Positions 1-4,967 of a stretch of 7,983 nt of DNA are shown here, piece by piece (the stretch's first letter is position 1; each line of letters opens with the position of its first letter). The position numbers and the translations under genes were made by a program. The stretch covers positions 1 to 7,983 of the forward strand of contig UREG01000076.1 of assembly GCA_900546795.1 (NCBI GenBank), written 5' to 3'. Under the pieces are notes generated by a model that saw nothing but the letters and a program-made list of their open reading frames with translations, had not been told where the DNA came from and did not search any database. This DNA comes from an uncultured Veillonellaceae bacterium (GTDB lineage Bacteria > Bacillota > Negativicutes > Veillonellales > Megasphaeraceae).

Positions 1-55
1 GAGCGTATCCTTGGTAAGGATAAGGTCACCGGTTCAATCCCGGTCATCAGCTCCA
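1..55 (+). tRNA. tRNA-Thr (anticodon GGU), 5' end cut off by the window
   Basis: The anticodon arm is complete: stem TATCC/GGATA encloses the loop TTGGTAA, whose anticodon GGT reads ACC/ACU threonine codons. The T arm (ACCGG/CCGGT around TTCAATC) follows. The 3' acceptor strand CATCAGC (45-51), discriminator T52 and an encoded CCA (53-55) complete the molecule. About 20 nt of the 5' side (acceptor strand and most of the D arm) lie before the window. Only 8 nt separate it from the next tRNA, so the two are very likely processed from one transcript. Confidence 0.93.
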
Positions 56-63
56 ATATACAT

Positions 64-140
64 GGCGGCGTAGCTCAGTTGGCTAGAGCATGCGGTTCAT
101 ACCCGCAGTGTCCGGGGTTCAAATCCCTGCGCCGCCACCA
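64..140 (+). tRNA. tRNA-Met (anticodon CAU), probably elongator
   Basis: A full 77-nt cloverleaf is visible. The acceptor stem GGCGGCG (64-70) pairs perfectly with CGCCGCC (130-136). It has discriminator A137, encoded CCA (138-140), D stem GCTC/GAGC, anticodon stem TGCGG/CCGCA with loop TTCATAC, and a T arm with TTCAAAT. The CAT anticodon could belong to initiator Met, elongator Met or Ile(k2C). The initiator is unlikely because the first acceptor pair is a normal G-C rather than the mismatch typical of bacterial initiators. Elongator Met is the best reading; the Ile-lysidine form cannot be fully excluded by eye. Confidence 0.93.
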
Positions 141-148
141 TAAACCTT

Positions 149-173
149 ACCTCGTACAGCGAGGTCTTTTTTA
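149..173 (+). terminator. Rho-independent terminator of the tRNA transcript
   Basis: A six-bp stem ACCTCG (149-154) / CGAGGT (160-165) with loop TACAG is followed by C and a run of T. It begins 8 nt after the CCA of tRNA-Met, the expected place for the end of the tRNA operon. Confidence 0.85.
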
Positions 174-183
174 TTTCTAGAAG

Positions 184-214
184 AAAAGCCGCCCGATAAG
201 GACGGCTTTTTGTT
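184..214 (+). terminator. Second, back-up terminator after the tRNAs
   Basis: AAAAGCCG (184-191) pairs with CGGCTTTT (203-210), with a short loop and further T residues after it. The A-run on the left means it could also work on the minus strand as a bidirectional stop. It sits directly after the first hairpin, so the tRNA transcript has two stacked terminators. Confidence 0.75.
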
Positions 215-376
215 TTGTGCCGAAAAGACGGCAAACTTTTTCCGGCAAAAGGGCAAGAATGAGATGCTGCGCTGTCAGCAGCTGGGAGAAGAAGCGCAGA
301 AGGATAAAAGGCTCGGTGCAGGAAGCGGCGTGTACCTGCGCTGCAAAAAAAGTGCGATAGAAAAAACGTGGCGTAC
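215..376. other. Intergenic stretch with no convincing gene
   Basis: This is about 160 nt between the tRNA terminators and the terminator of the convergent minus-strand gene. Short ORFs here lack ribosome sites and resemble no family I recognise. The only structure is a pair of copies of CTGCGCT (267-273 and 336-342) that can each pair with a single AGCGCAG (293-299), giving two mutually exclusive stems. No promoter is evident. Confidence 0.5.
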
Positions 377-400
377 AAAAAAAGCGGCCCTAGGGGCCGC
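377..400 (-). terminator. Terminator of the minus-strand DnaQ-like gene
   Basis: GCGGCCC (384-390) and GGGCCGC (394-400) form a 7-bp all-GC stem with a 3-nt loop. Read on the minus strand, the stem is followed by seven T residues (complement of 377-383). It lies 10 nt beyond the stop codon of the minus-strand gene. Confidence 0.9.
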
Positions 401-409
401 CGAATAGAA

Positions 410-1168
410 TCAGGCAGATACTACATGGTGGATTGGCACGGTCGAATCGTCCCGGTCAGCCAGCGCCTGCTGCAAAAGAGCGGCGACGGCCTGCGTGCAG
501 GAAGAAATATCCGTTTCGTCTGCGGAAATATCAAACTCGCGGCAGACAGACGCGAAAGAATAACTTTTTAATTTATAGGTATCTTTAATAAGCGGCGCGA
601 CGGAAATGAATGAAAGCTTCGGCGCGGGAATTCCATATACGGCAAAGGCGTGCAGCAATGCTCCTGCCGTTTGATTGCCGTGATAAGAAACGATGGGCTT
701 CCCTGTCATGTACTCTTTCAGCCCTTGGTTCCACAGTTCTTCCAAGGTATAAGCGGACTGCAAATGGGCAGCGGTGACTTCCGAATGCTTGCGGGTGATG
801 CGGATTTTTGGCGGGCGTACATAATAATACTGACGTTTTTGCAGCCGCATCTTCTTGTATTCGCTGATTGCCAGCAATGCGATCGAATAGGGCTGTTCGT
901 TGGCCAACGCGATTTCTACGGCCAAGAAAGTATCCGGGAGCGGTTCTTGCTGCACCGCAGTTTCCATAGGATAGCGGGCATATCCCTGCTGTACCGGCAG
1001 ATCAAACGGGGCGGTATCGAGTTCTTGCAGCCTTTTGGCATCTGCTTCCTGCCGTACTGCCGGCTGCTGAGCGGTTTTTCTGCGGTTCTGCCGGTATCCG
1101 GACCAGAGAGCAAGCGCCAGAAGAATCGCAAGCAGTACGAGGATCTTTTCTAAATCAAACAATTCCAT
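410..1168 (-). CDS. Membrane-anchored protein with degenerate DnaQ-like 3'-5' exonuclease domain
   Basis: About 252 residues. A hydrophobic helix (about residues 6-25) followed by a basic patch (QNRRK) predicts a single N-terminal anchor with the rest in the cytoplasm. A low-complexity linker (about 30-78) leads to a domain with the outline of the RNase T/DnaQ exonuclease family: FLAVEIALAN (81-90) resembles the family's FVALDFETAN-like first motif, YVRPP plus a downstream His (about 116-128) the strand and turn after it, and IVSYHGNQT (159-167) the 'IVAHNASFD' motif. The acidic metal ligands look lost: the usual D and E of motif I are E85 and A87, the second-motif D is T, and the final H/D region reads TDISSCTQA. 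It is therefore probably not an active nuclease. Start: ATG at 1168 lies 9 nt after AGAGG; the in-frame ATG at 1174 would leave only 3 nt and is less likely. It is monocistronic, divergent from the GlcD-like gene and followed by a strong terminator. The specific function is unknown. Confidence 0.8.
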   Translation of the reverse strand: MELFDLEKILVLLAILLALALWSGYRQNRRKTAQQPAVRQEADAKRLQELDTAPFDLPVQQGYARYPMETAVQQEPLPDTFLAVEIALANEQPYSIALLAISEYKKMRLQKRQYYYVRPPKIRITRKHSEVTAAHLQSAYTLEELWNQGLKEYMTGKPIVSYHGNQTAGALLHAFAVYGIPAPKLSFISVAPLIKDTYKLKSYSFASVCREFDISADETDISSCTQAVAALLQQALADRDDSTVPIHHVVSA

Positions 1169-1197
1169 TGTCATGTTCCTCTCATTTCGTATATACT
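1168..1197 (+). promoter_or_regulatory. Candidate sigma-70/A promoter for the glcD-like/galU unit
   Basis: TTGTCA (1168-1173, 5/6) and TATACT (1192-1197, 5/6) have an 18-nt spacer. The predicted start is near 1204, about 50 nt before the GlcD-like start codon. The -35 box overlaps the start codon region of the divergent gene, so the two promoters interleave and could interfere with each other. Confidence 0.5.
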
Positions 1198-1204
1198 AAG
1201 TATA
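1192..1204. promoter_or_regulatory. 13-bp dyad between the divergent promoters, possible operator
   Basis: TATAC-TAA-GTATA is an inverted repeat covering the -10 and start point of the plus promoter and the predicted start of the minus promoter. A repressor bound here could control both genes. Some of the symmetry may simply come from overlapping -10-like sequences, so the operator reading is tentative. Confidence 0.3.
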
Positions 1205-1233
1205 GTTATAACATGAACGAATGAAAAAGACAA
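1205..1233 (-). promoter_or_regulatory. Candidate sigma-70/A promoter for the DnaQ-like gene
   Basis: Read on the minus strand, TTGTCT (1233-1228) is separated by 17 nt from TATAAC (1210-1205). Transcription would start near 1198, about 30 nt before the preferred start codon. The -35 is a 4/6 match and the -10 a 5/6 match to consensus. Confidence 0.5.
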
Positions 1234-1253
1234 ATTTGCGGGGAGGAATACAC

Positions 1254-2663
1254 ATGAAGTACAATCAGGTAACTGAAGATGTTTTGCAGGCCTTGCGGGA
1301 AGCCGTAGGCGAAAAATACGTACACACAGACGAAGACAAATTGGAAATGTACAAGACCGATGAAGAAGGAAATCCCTATTTCCATCACCGGCCGGAAGTC
1401 GTGGTATTCCCCGGCACAGCCAAGGAAACGGCGGCCGTTATGAAAATTGCCAATACCTATCTCGTGCCGGTTACGCCCCGGTCCGGCGGCACCGGACTTG
1501 CCGGCGGTGCGATCCCGTCTGAAGGCGGCATCGTATTGGTGCTGGATCGAATGAACCGTATCCTGGAAATCAATGAAGATGCGCTGTATGCCGTGGTGGA
1601 AACCGGCGTGCGCACCTGCGATATCCAGGCGGAAGCCAAAAAACGGGGTCTTTTGTATGCCGGGGATCCGTGCAGCAGCGAAAGCTGCCAGATCGGCGGC
1701 AATGTGGCGACCAATGCGGGCGGCAATAAAGCGGTGCGCTACGGTACGACGCGCAATCAGATATACAGCGTGGAAATGGTAACGCCGGAAGGGGAAATCG
1801 TAGAAATCGGCGCGCGGCTCCAAAAATGCAGCACCGGATTTTGTCTGGAACAGCTGGTCTGCGGTTCGGAAGGCCTGCTCGGAATTATTACGAAGGTAAC
1901 GCTGAAACTGCGGCCTTTGCCGACCCATTTCCTCGACATGCTGGCCATTTTTGAATCGGTAGAAAAAGCAGTGGCTCTGCCGAATAAGATATTGAAAGCC
2001 GGCATCGAGCCGACGAGCATCGAATTTATGGAAAATGAATCCATTAAACTATGCTCCCAGTATATTCAGACGCCGCTGCCGTATATGAATGACGGTGCGG
2101 TATATGTGATCGTATCCCTGGATTCCATGGACGAAGACGACCTGGACAAAAAGACAGAACGTCTCTGCGATTTATGCGAAGCGGAAGGAGCCATTGAAAT
2201 TGTGGAAGCCGACGACCGGATTTGGAATGCGCGGCGCAATATCGCTGAAGCCTGCCGGGATCGGAGTCTTACCTACTATGCGGAAGATTATGTAGTGCCG
2301 CTGGATCATATCAGCGAAATTTTGAAAGAAATGACTCGGATTGCAGATAAACACGGCATAGAGCGGGTTACAGTAGCGCATATCGGCGACGGCAACATGC
2401 ATACCAATCTGCTCAACACGCAAGAGCTGGTGCCGATGGACTGGCTCCATAAAATAGAAGCATTTCACAACGAATTTTTCCCGGTTGTATATGAAATGGG
2501 CGGCCGCCTGTCCGGCGAACATGGCATCGGCCTGAAAAAAGCCGGCGACTTCAAACAGCACACAGATCCGGTGGCATTTGATCTCATGATGCGCATCAAA
2601 AAAGCGTGGGATCCCAATGGCATCCTTAATCCGGGCAAACTGCTGCCGCAGGAAAACCAGTAA
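1254..2663 (+). CDS. glcD: GlcD-family FAD-linked 2-hydroxyacid dehydrogenase (D-lactate/glycolate type)
   Basis: 469 residues, full length for the family. The N-terminal half is a PCMH/VAO-type FAD-binding domain: PRSGGTGLAGG (75-85) binds the FAD diphosphate, and DPCSSESCQIGGNVATNAGG (138-157) and GSEGLLGIIT (204-213) are further family blocks. The C-terminal FAD-oxidase domain carries VAHIGDGNMH (374-383), GEHGIG (421-426), which in the family supply active-site or metal-binding histidines, and the closing DPNGILNPGKLLP. Members oxidise D-lactate, glycolate or other 2-hydroxyacids and pass electrons to a GlcF-type Fe-S protein, the membrane, or an electron-transfer flavoprotein. None of these partners is encoded in the window, so substrate and electron acceptor cannot be fixed. 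Start: ATG 1254 sits 7 nt after GGGGAGG. An in-frame ATG at 1221 has no ribosome site and was rejected. galU follows after a 27-nt gap without a terminator, so they are probably co-transcribed. Confidence 0.93.
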   Translation: MKYNQVTEDVLQALREAVGEKYVHTDEDKLEMYKTDEEGNPYFHHRPEVVVFPGTAKETAAVMKIANTYLVPVTPRSGGTGLAGGAIPSEGGIVLVLDRMNRILEINEDALYAVVETGVRTCDIQAEAKKRGLLYAGDPCSSESCQIGGNVATNAGGNKAVRYGTTRNQIYSVEMVTPEGEIVEIGARLQKCSTGFCLEQLVCGSEGLLGIITKVTLKLRPLPTHFLDMLAIFESVEKAVALPNKILKAGIEPTSIEFMENESIKLCSQYIQTPLPYMNDGAVYVIVSLDSMDEDDLDKKTERLCDLCEAEGAIEIVEADDRIWNARRNIAEACRDRSLTYYAEDYVVPLDHISEILKEMTRIADKHGIERVTVAHIGDGNMHTNLLNTQELVPMDWLHKIEAFHNEFFPVVYEMGGRLSGEHGIGLKKAGDFKQHTDPVAFDLMMRIKKAWDPNGILNPGKLLPQENQ

Positions 2664-2690
2664 GACAGAAATGAAAGGAACGAAAGAACC

Positions 2691-3569
2691 ATGCAGAAAA
2701 TCAGAAAAGCAGTCATTCCTGCCGCAGGCTTCGGCACTCGGTTTCTCCCCGCGACGAAAGCGACTCCGAAAGAAATGCTGCCGATCGTAGATAAACCGAC
2801 GATTCAGTACATCGTAGAAGAAGCGCTGGCCAGCGGTATTGAAGATATCCTGATCATCAGCGGTCATGCCAAACGGGCGATAGAGGATCATTTCGATACG
2901 GCGCCCCAGCTGGAAGCGACGCTCAAAGAAAAAGAAAAATGGGATATGTTAAAAGAAGTGCAGGAAACGTCGGAAATCAATGTCCACTATATCCGGCAGA
3001 AACATATGCGCGGCTTGGGCGACGCGATTTTATGCGCGAAAAGCTTTATGAACAACGAACCGTTTGCCGTTTTGCTGGGCGATGACGTGGTATATAATCC
3101 GGAGCGGCCGGCGCTGAAACAGCTGATCGATTTCTATGAACAGACGGGCAGTTCCATTTTAGGCTGTCAGGAAGTAGCGCCGGAAAAAGTATCGGCGTAC
3201 GGTATCGTCAAGCCGGCAGAGACCAATATTCCCGGCTTGTACCGCGTAGAAGACATGATCGAAAAACCGAGCCTGGATGAAGCGCCGAGCCGGCTGGCGG
3301 TGTTGGGACGTTATATCATCACGCCCGATGTCTTTTCCGTGCTGGAGCATACCGCGCCTGGAAAAGGCGGAGAAGTGCAGCTGACTGATGCGCTGCGGGA
3401 AATGGCGGGGAAAGAAGCAGTATACGCCTGCTGTTTTGAAGGCAAACGATACGATGTAGGCGACAAATTGGGCTTCTTAAAAGCGACGGTAGAATTTGCC
3501 CTGCGCCGGGACGATCTGGCAGCGCCGTTTGCTTCTTATTTAAAAGATATTATAAAAACGATATTATAA
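2691..3569 (+). CDS. galU: UTP--glucose-1-phosphate uridylyltransferase (UDP-glucose pyrophosphorylase)
   Basis: 292 residues, the usual GalU length. It converts UTP and glucose-1-phosphate to UDP-glucose and pyrophosphate in the cytoplasm, feeding envelope polysaccharide, glycolipid and galactose metabolism. The N-terminal nucleotide-binding signature AAGFGTRFLPATKATPKEML (11-30) is intact. GLGDAILCA (about 104-112) and the metal-site region LLGDDVV follow. Later blocks EKPS, GRYIITPDVF, GKGGEVQLTDAL and YDVGDKLGFLKATVEFA are all classic GalU features. The ATG has only a modest ribosome site (AAAGGA at 2674-2679, 11 nt upstream), so translation may depend partly on coupling to the upstream gene. 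The last codons fall in a 14-bp tandem duplication that supplies the present stop codon, and a strong terminator follows. Pairing with a GlcD-like gene has no obvious metabolic logic and may be shared transcription only. Confidence 0.97.
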   Translation: MQKIRKAVIPAAGFGTRFLPATKATPKEMLPIVDKPTIQYIVEEALASGIEDILIISGHAKRAIEDHFDTAPQLEATLKEKEKWDMLKEVQETSEINVHYIRQKHMRGLGDAILCAKSFMNNEPFAVLLGDDVVYNPERPALKQLIDFYEQTGSSILGCQEVAPEKVSAYGIVKPAETNIPGLYRVEDMIEKPSLDEAPSRLAVLGRYIITPDVFSVLEHTAPGKGGEVQLTDALREMAGKEAVYACCFEGKRYDVGDKLGFLKATVEFALRRDDLAAPFASYLKDIIKTIL

Positions 3570-3573
3570 AAAC
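3546..3573 (+). repeat. galU: 14-bp tandem duplication at the 3' end of galU
   Basis: GATATTATAAAAAC occurs twice back to back (3546-3559 and 3560-3573), followed by GATA. The first copy encodes DIIK plus the start of the Thr codon. The second is out of phase with it (14 is not a multiple of 3) and brings in the TAA stop at 3567-3569. With one copy removed the protein would end ...DIIKTIE instead of ...DIIKTIL, at the same length. This looks like a neutral slippage event beyond the functional part of the protein. Confidence 0.85.
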
Positions 3574-3587
3574 GATAGAATAAAACG

Positions 3588-3617
3588 AAGAGGAACTGGG
3601 GACAGTTCCTCTTTTTC
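3588..3617 (+). terminator. Strong terminator of the glcD-like/galU unit
   Basis: AAGAGGAACTG (3588-3598) and CAGTTCCTCTT (3603-3613) form a perfect 11-bp stem with a GGGA tetraloop, followed by T residues. It starts 18 nt after the galU stop. Confidence 0.93.
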
Positions 3618-3640
3618 AATAGGATAGAATAAATATAACG

Positions 3641-3691
3641 GGAGAAATGCTGTTTTCTCCATATGAGGTTTCCCTGCACCGCAGCGGGGAA
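3641..3691. other. Two small adjacent hairpins in the galU/DUF2922 gap
   Basis: The first hairpin is GGAGAAA (3641-3647) with TTTCTCC (3654-3660). The second is TTCCCTGC (3670-3677) with GCGGGGAA (3684-3691), containing one G-U pair. Neither has a T-tail, so they are not simple terminators. Together with the larger hairpin that follows they form a row of three structures within 101 bp. No ribosome-site-backed ORF lies here. A possible -10 (TATAAC, 3634-3639) overlaps the approach to the first hairpin but lacks a good -35. Confidence 0.45.
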
Positions 3692-3697
3692 CTGGAA

Positions 3698-3741
3698 AAA
3701 CAGAGAGTCCATTGCCTTTGCAGGTGGTGGACTCTCTGTTT
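3698..3741. terminator. Long 14-bp hairpin, possible bidirectional terminator
   Basis: AAACAGAGAGTCCA (3698-3711) pairs perfectly with TGGACTCTCTGTTT (3728-3741) around a 16-nt loop that can itself pair partly (GCCT/AGGT). On the minus strand the stem is followed by further T residues (A-run 3696-3700 on the plus strand); on the plus strand the tail is interrupted (TTTCTGTTT). It may be a back-up stop for the minus-strand DUF genes, or part of a structured RNA. Confidence 0.5.
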
Positions 3742-3836
3742 CTGTTTGCCGGCAGGAGCGGCTGCTTATTTTTTATTTATTCTGTAAAACGAAATACTGT
3801 GGGTGTTTTTATGAGAAGAATAGACAGGGCGGCTGG

Positions 3837-3873
3837 AAAATAAAAAGTCCCCCGCTCAGGGACGGCGGGGGAC
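3837..3873 (-). terminator. Terminator of the DUF1659-DUF2922 unit
   Basis: GTCCCCCGC (3847-3855) and GCGGGGGAC (3865-3873) form a 9-bp GC-rich stem. On the minus strand it is followed by a T-rich tail (complement of the A-run 3837-3846). It lies 57 nt after the DUF2922 stop codon. The loop contains GGGAC, which could pair alternatively with the left arm. Confidence 0.9.
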
Positions 3874-3930
3874 ATATATCGTAGAGGAGATGAAATACGT
3901 GGGATTGTACTGCTTGGTTTTTAGCGATGC

Positions 3931-4149
3931 TTACGCAATCGGCGTGATCTGACAGACAACGATCCGGGCAGATTTCAATGCCGTGATATCGCCGCTGTCG
4001 GTATGAAACACGTGCTGTGCAATGATAGTATCACTTGCCGTTTGTACAGCTGCTAAATCCAGGCCTTCTTTCGGATCGGCCAGGGATACTATTTTGCTGT
4101 TGCCGGCGTCGTCTAAAAATTCCATTTGCAATGTTTTTGTCGATGTCAT
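3931..4149 (-). CDS. DUF2922 family small protein
   Basis: 72 residues, typical for this family. The pattern KTLQMEFLDDAGNSKIVSL, then ADPKEGLDLAAV, then a helix with DTIIAQHVF and finally GDITALKSARIV matches the DUF2922 plan as I remember it: a short beta hairpin, helix, strand. There is no signal peptide, membrane segment or cysteine pair, so it should be a soluble cytoplasmic protein. The start ATG is 8 nt after TAAGGAGG, an excellent ribosome site. It is the second gene of a two-gene unit, 18 nt after the DUF1659 gene, and is followed by a strong terminator. The molecular role of the family is unknown to me. Conserved adjacency with DUF1659 in Firmicutes suggests the two products act together, which is inference. 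Confidence 0.87.
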   Translation of the reverse strand: MTSTKTLQMEFLDDAGNSKIVSLADPKEGLDLAAVQTASDTIIAQHVFHTDSGDITALKSARIVVCQITPIA

Positions 4150-4167
4150 GATATTTTCCTCCTTAGG

Positions 4168-4389
4168 TTACACTTCTTCTTCTAGGACTGCTTCTTCTAT
4201 TCGAGAAACCGATTGTGCCGGATGCGCCAGCAGCGAGGCGATCGCTGTTCCGGCTGCATAGAGCTGATCGCCGGTTGCGCCTTCTGCGACATGAGAAAAC
4301 GTATAAGATTTTGTTTTGACCGTATCGCCTTCGGATACGCTGGTTTGAATACGAAGCTTGATGTCTGTGATTGTTTTAGTAACTGCCAT
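4168..4389 (-). CDS. DUF1659 family small protein
   Basis: 73 residues starting MAVTKTITDIKLRIQT, with the strand-turn-strand then helix outline of DUF1659 (GDTVKTKSYTFSHVAEGATGDQLYAAGTAIASLLAHP, then SVSRIEEAVLEEE). The C-terminus is acidic. It has no signal peptide or transmembrane segment. The ATG at 4389 is preceded by AAGGAGG with a 7-nt spacer. The reading frame runs further upstream, but a longer start would cross the promoter and has no ribosome site. It is the first gene of the pair with DUF2922 (18-nt gap), transcribed from a recognisable promoter about 60-90 nt upstream. No biochemical function can be deduced. Confidence 0.87.
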   Translation of the reverse strand: MAVTKTITDIKLRIQTSVSEGDTVKTKSYTFSHVAEGATGDQLYAAGTAIASLLAHPAQSVSRIEEAVLEEEV

Positions 4390-4405
4390 GATAGTTCCTC
4401 CTTGC

Positions 4406-4417
4406 GGAAACGTTTCC
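4406..4417. promoter_or_regulatory. Perfect 12-bp palindrome GGAAACGTTTCC, candidate operator
   Basis: This perfect palindrome with a central CG lies in the 5' leader of the DUF1659 transcript, about 25-35 nt after the predicted start point and just before the ribosome site. The central-CG architecture is that of LacI/CcpA-type operators. Compared with the catabolite-response consensus TGAAARCGYTTTCA it matches the inner positions but not the outer ones, so it is cre-like at best. A bound repressor here would act as a roadblock. Confidence 0.4.
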
Positions 4418-4446
4418 TGTTGTGTTTGTATTTCGGCCGTGACTAC

Positions 4447-4475
4447 ACTATATCGGAAAAATAGGGGAAGGACAA
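4447..4475 (-). promoter_or_regulatory. Candidate sigma-70/A promoter of the DUF1659-DUF2922 unit
   Basis: On the minus strand TTGTCC (4475-4470, 4/6) and TATAGT (4452-4447, 5/6) are separated by exactly 17 nt. The start would fall near 4440, giving a leader of about 50 nt. The -35 resembles those proposed at the divergent promoters near 1200 (TTGTCA, TTGTCT). Confidence 0.55.
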
Positions 4476-4949
4476 AAGCCAAGAAAGAAAAGGAAGCGGG
4501 GAAAAGAGCGAAGCCGGCAGTGAGAGAACGAGTGAGCCGAGAAAACGGAAATAGAGAAGATACCGCGAAAAGCGGTAAGAGCGGCAGATAAATCAGCGGT
4601 GCTTAGAGAATAAAGAAGAGGTAGGCGGCGAAAACAGATGAAAGCCGTAAAGAGAGAAAGCGGCAGGGGTAACGCGCTGAGCCGCTTTTATGAAGAAGCG
4701 GAAATAAATTTTCCTTCGATAGAAACAGAAAGAAGATTTATTTTTACTCCTCTTTTATTGAGAAAAAAGAAAGATAGAAAAATCAAATCGTGATAAATAG
4801 CATAATAATTTCAAATTATAAAATCGATAATGGGAAAAGGAAAGAGTGCAGGAAAAATGGAATTATTAACGTAGATACTGATCGGTGCAGAAAACAGATG
4901 GAAAAGAGGTGGCAGGAGAAGCGATATACCATGTACGAAAAAACAGCGA
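4476..4949 (+). other. Purine-rich, gene-free region upstream of atoE
   Basis: No ORF with a ribosome site is present. By hand count 4461-4660 is about 80% purine on the plus strand. Structures: TACCGC/GCGGTA hairpin (4561-4577); AAAGCGGC (4657-4664) with GCCGCTTT (4681-4688) followed by TTA; and an AT-rich 12-bp hairpin AAATAAATTTTC (4702-4713) with GAAGATTTATTT (4732-4743) followed by T-rich DNA. The decamer AAAACAGATG occurs twice (near 4631 and 4892). 4760-4850 is AT-rich and probably holds the atoE promoter, but I could not find a convincing -35/-10 pair. The second half may be a transcribed leader. Confidence 0.5.
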
Positions 4950-4967
4950 GACTAGGAGGTTGAAAAA

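Noticed and set aside
97..378. Minus-strand ORF beginning before the tRNAs and ending in a GFEPRTLR-like sequence
   Set aside because: Its C-terminus is the antisense translation of tRNA-Met; this is a familiar artefact and it has no ribosome site.
1221..1253. Upstream in-frame ATG giving an 11-residue longer GlcD-like protein
   Set aside because: There is no ribosome site before 1221, whereas GGGGAGG is ideally spaced for ATG 1254 and would otherwise lie inside the coding region.
1206..1928. Long minus-strand ORF (240 codons) opposite the GlcD-like gene
   Set aside because: It lies wholly opposite a gene with strong family motifs and has no recognisable domains; it is a codon-bias shadow. 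The same applies to the long antisense ORFs opposite galU, atoE and the amidase.
3698..3741. Long hairpin as the end of an insertion element or a T-box
   Set aside because: No transposase, target duplication or second copy is present, and the conserved T-box antiterminator sequence is not found.
3663..3884. Small plus-strand ORF across the hairpin region
   Set aside because: There is no ribosome site, it runs through several hairpins and the minus-strand terminator, and the translation resembles no family.
4391..4482. 31-residue N-terminal extension of the DUF1659 protein
   Set aside because: It would begin upstream of the predicted promoter and translate through the palindrome and ribosome site; the internal ATG has the proper AAGGAGG spacing.
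4908..4926. Sigma-54-like TGGCA...GC element before atoE
   Set aside because: The GG-to-GC spacing is 8 nt instead of the required 10, and the -12 TT is missing.
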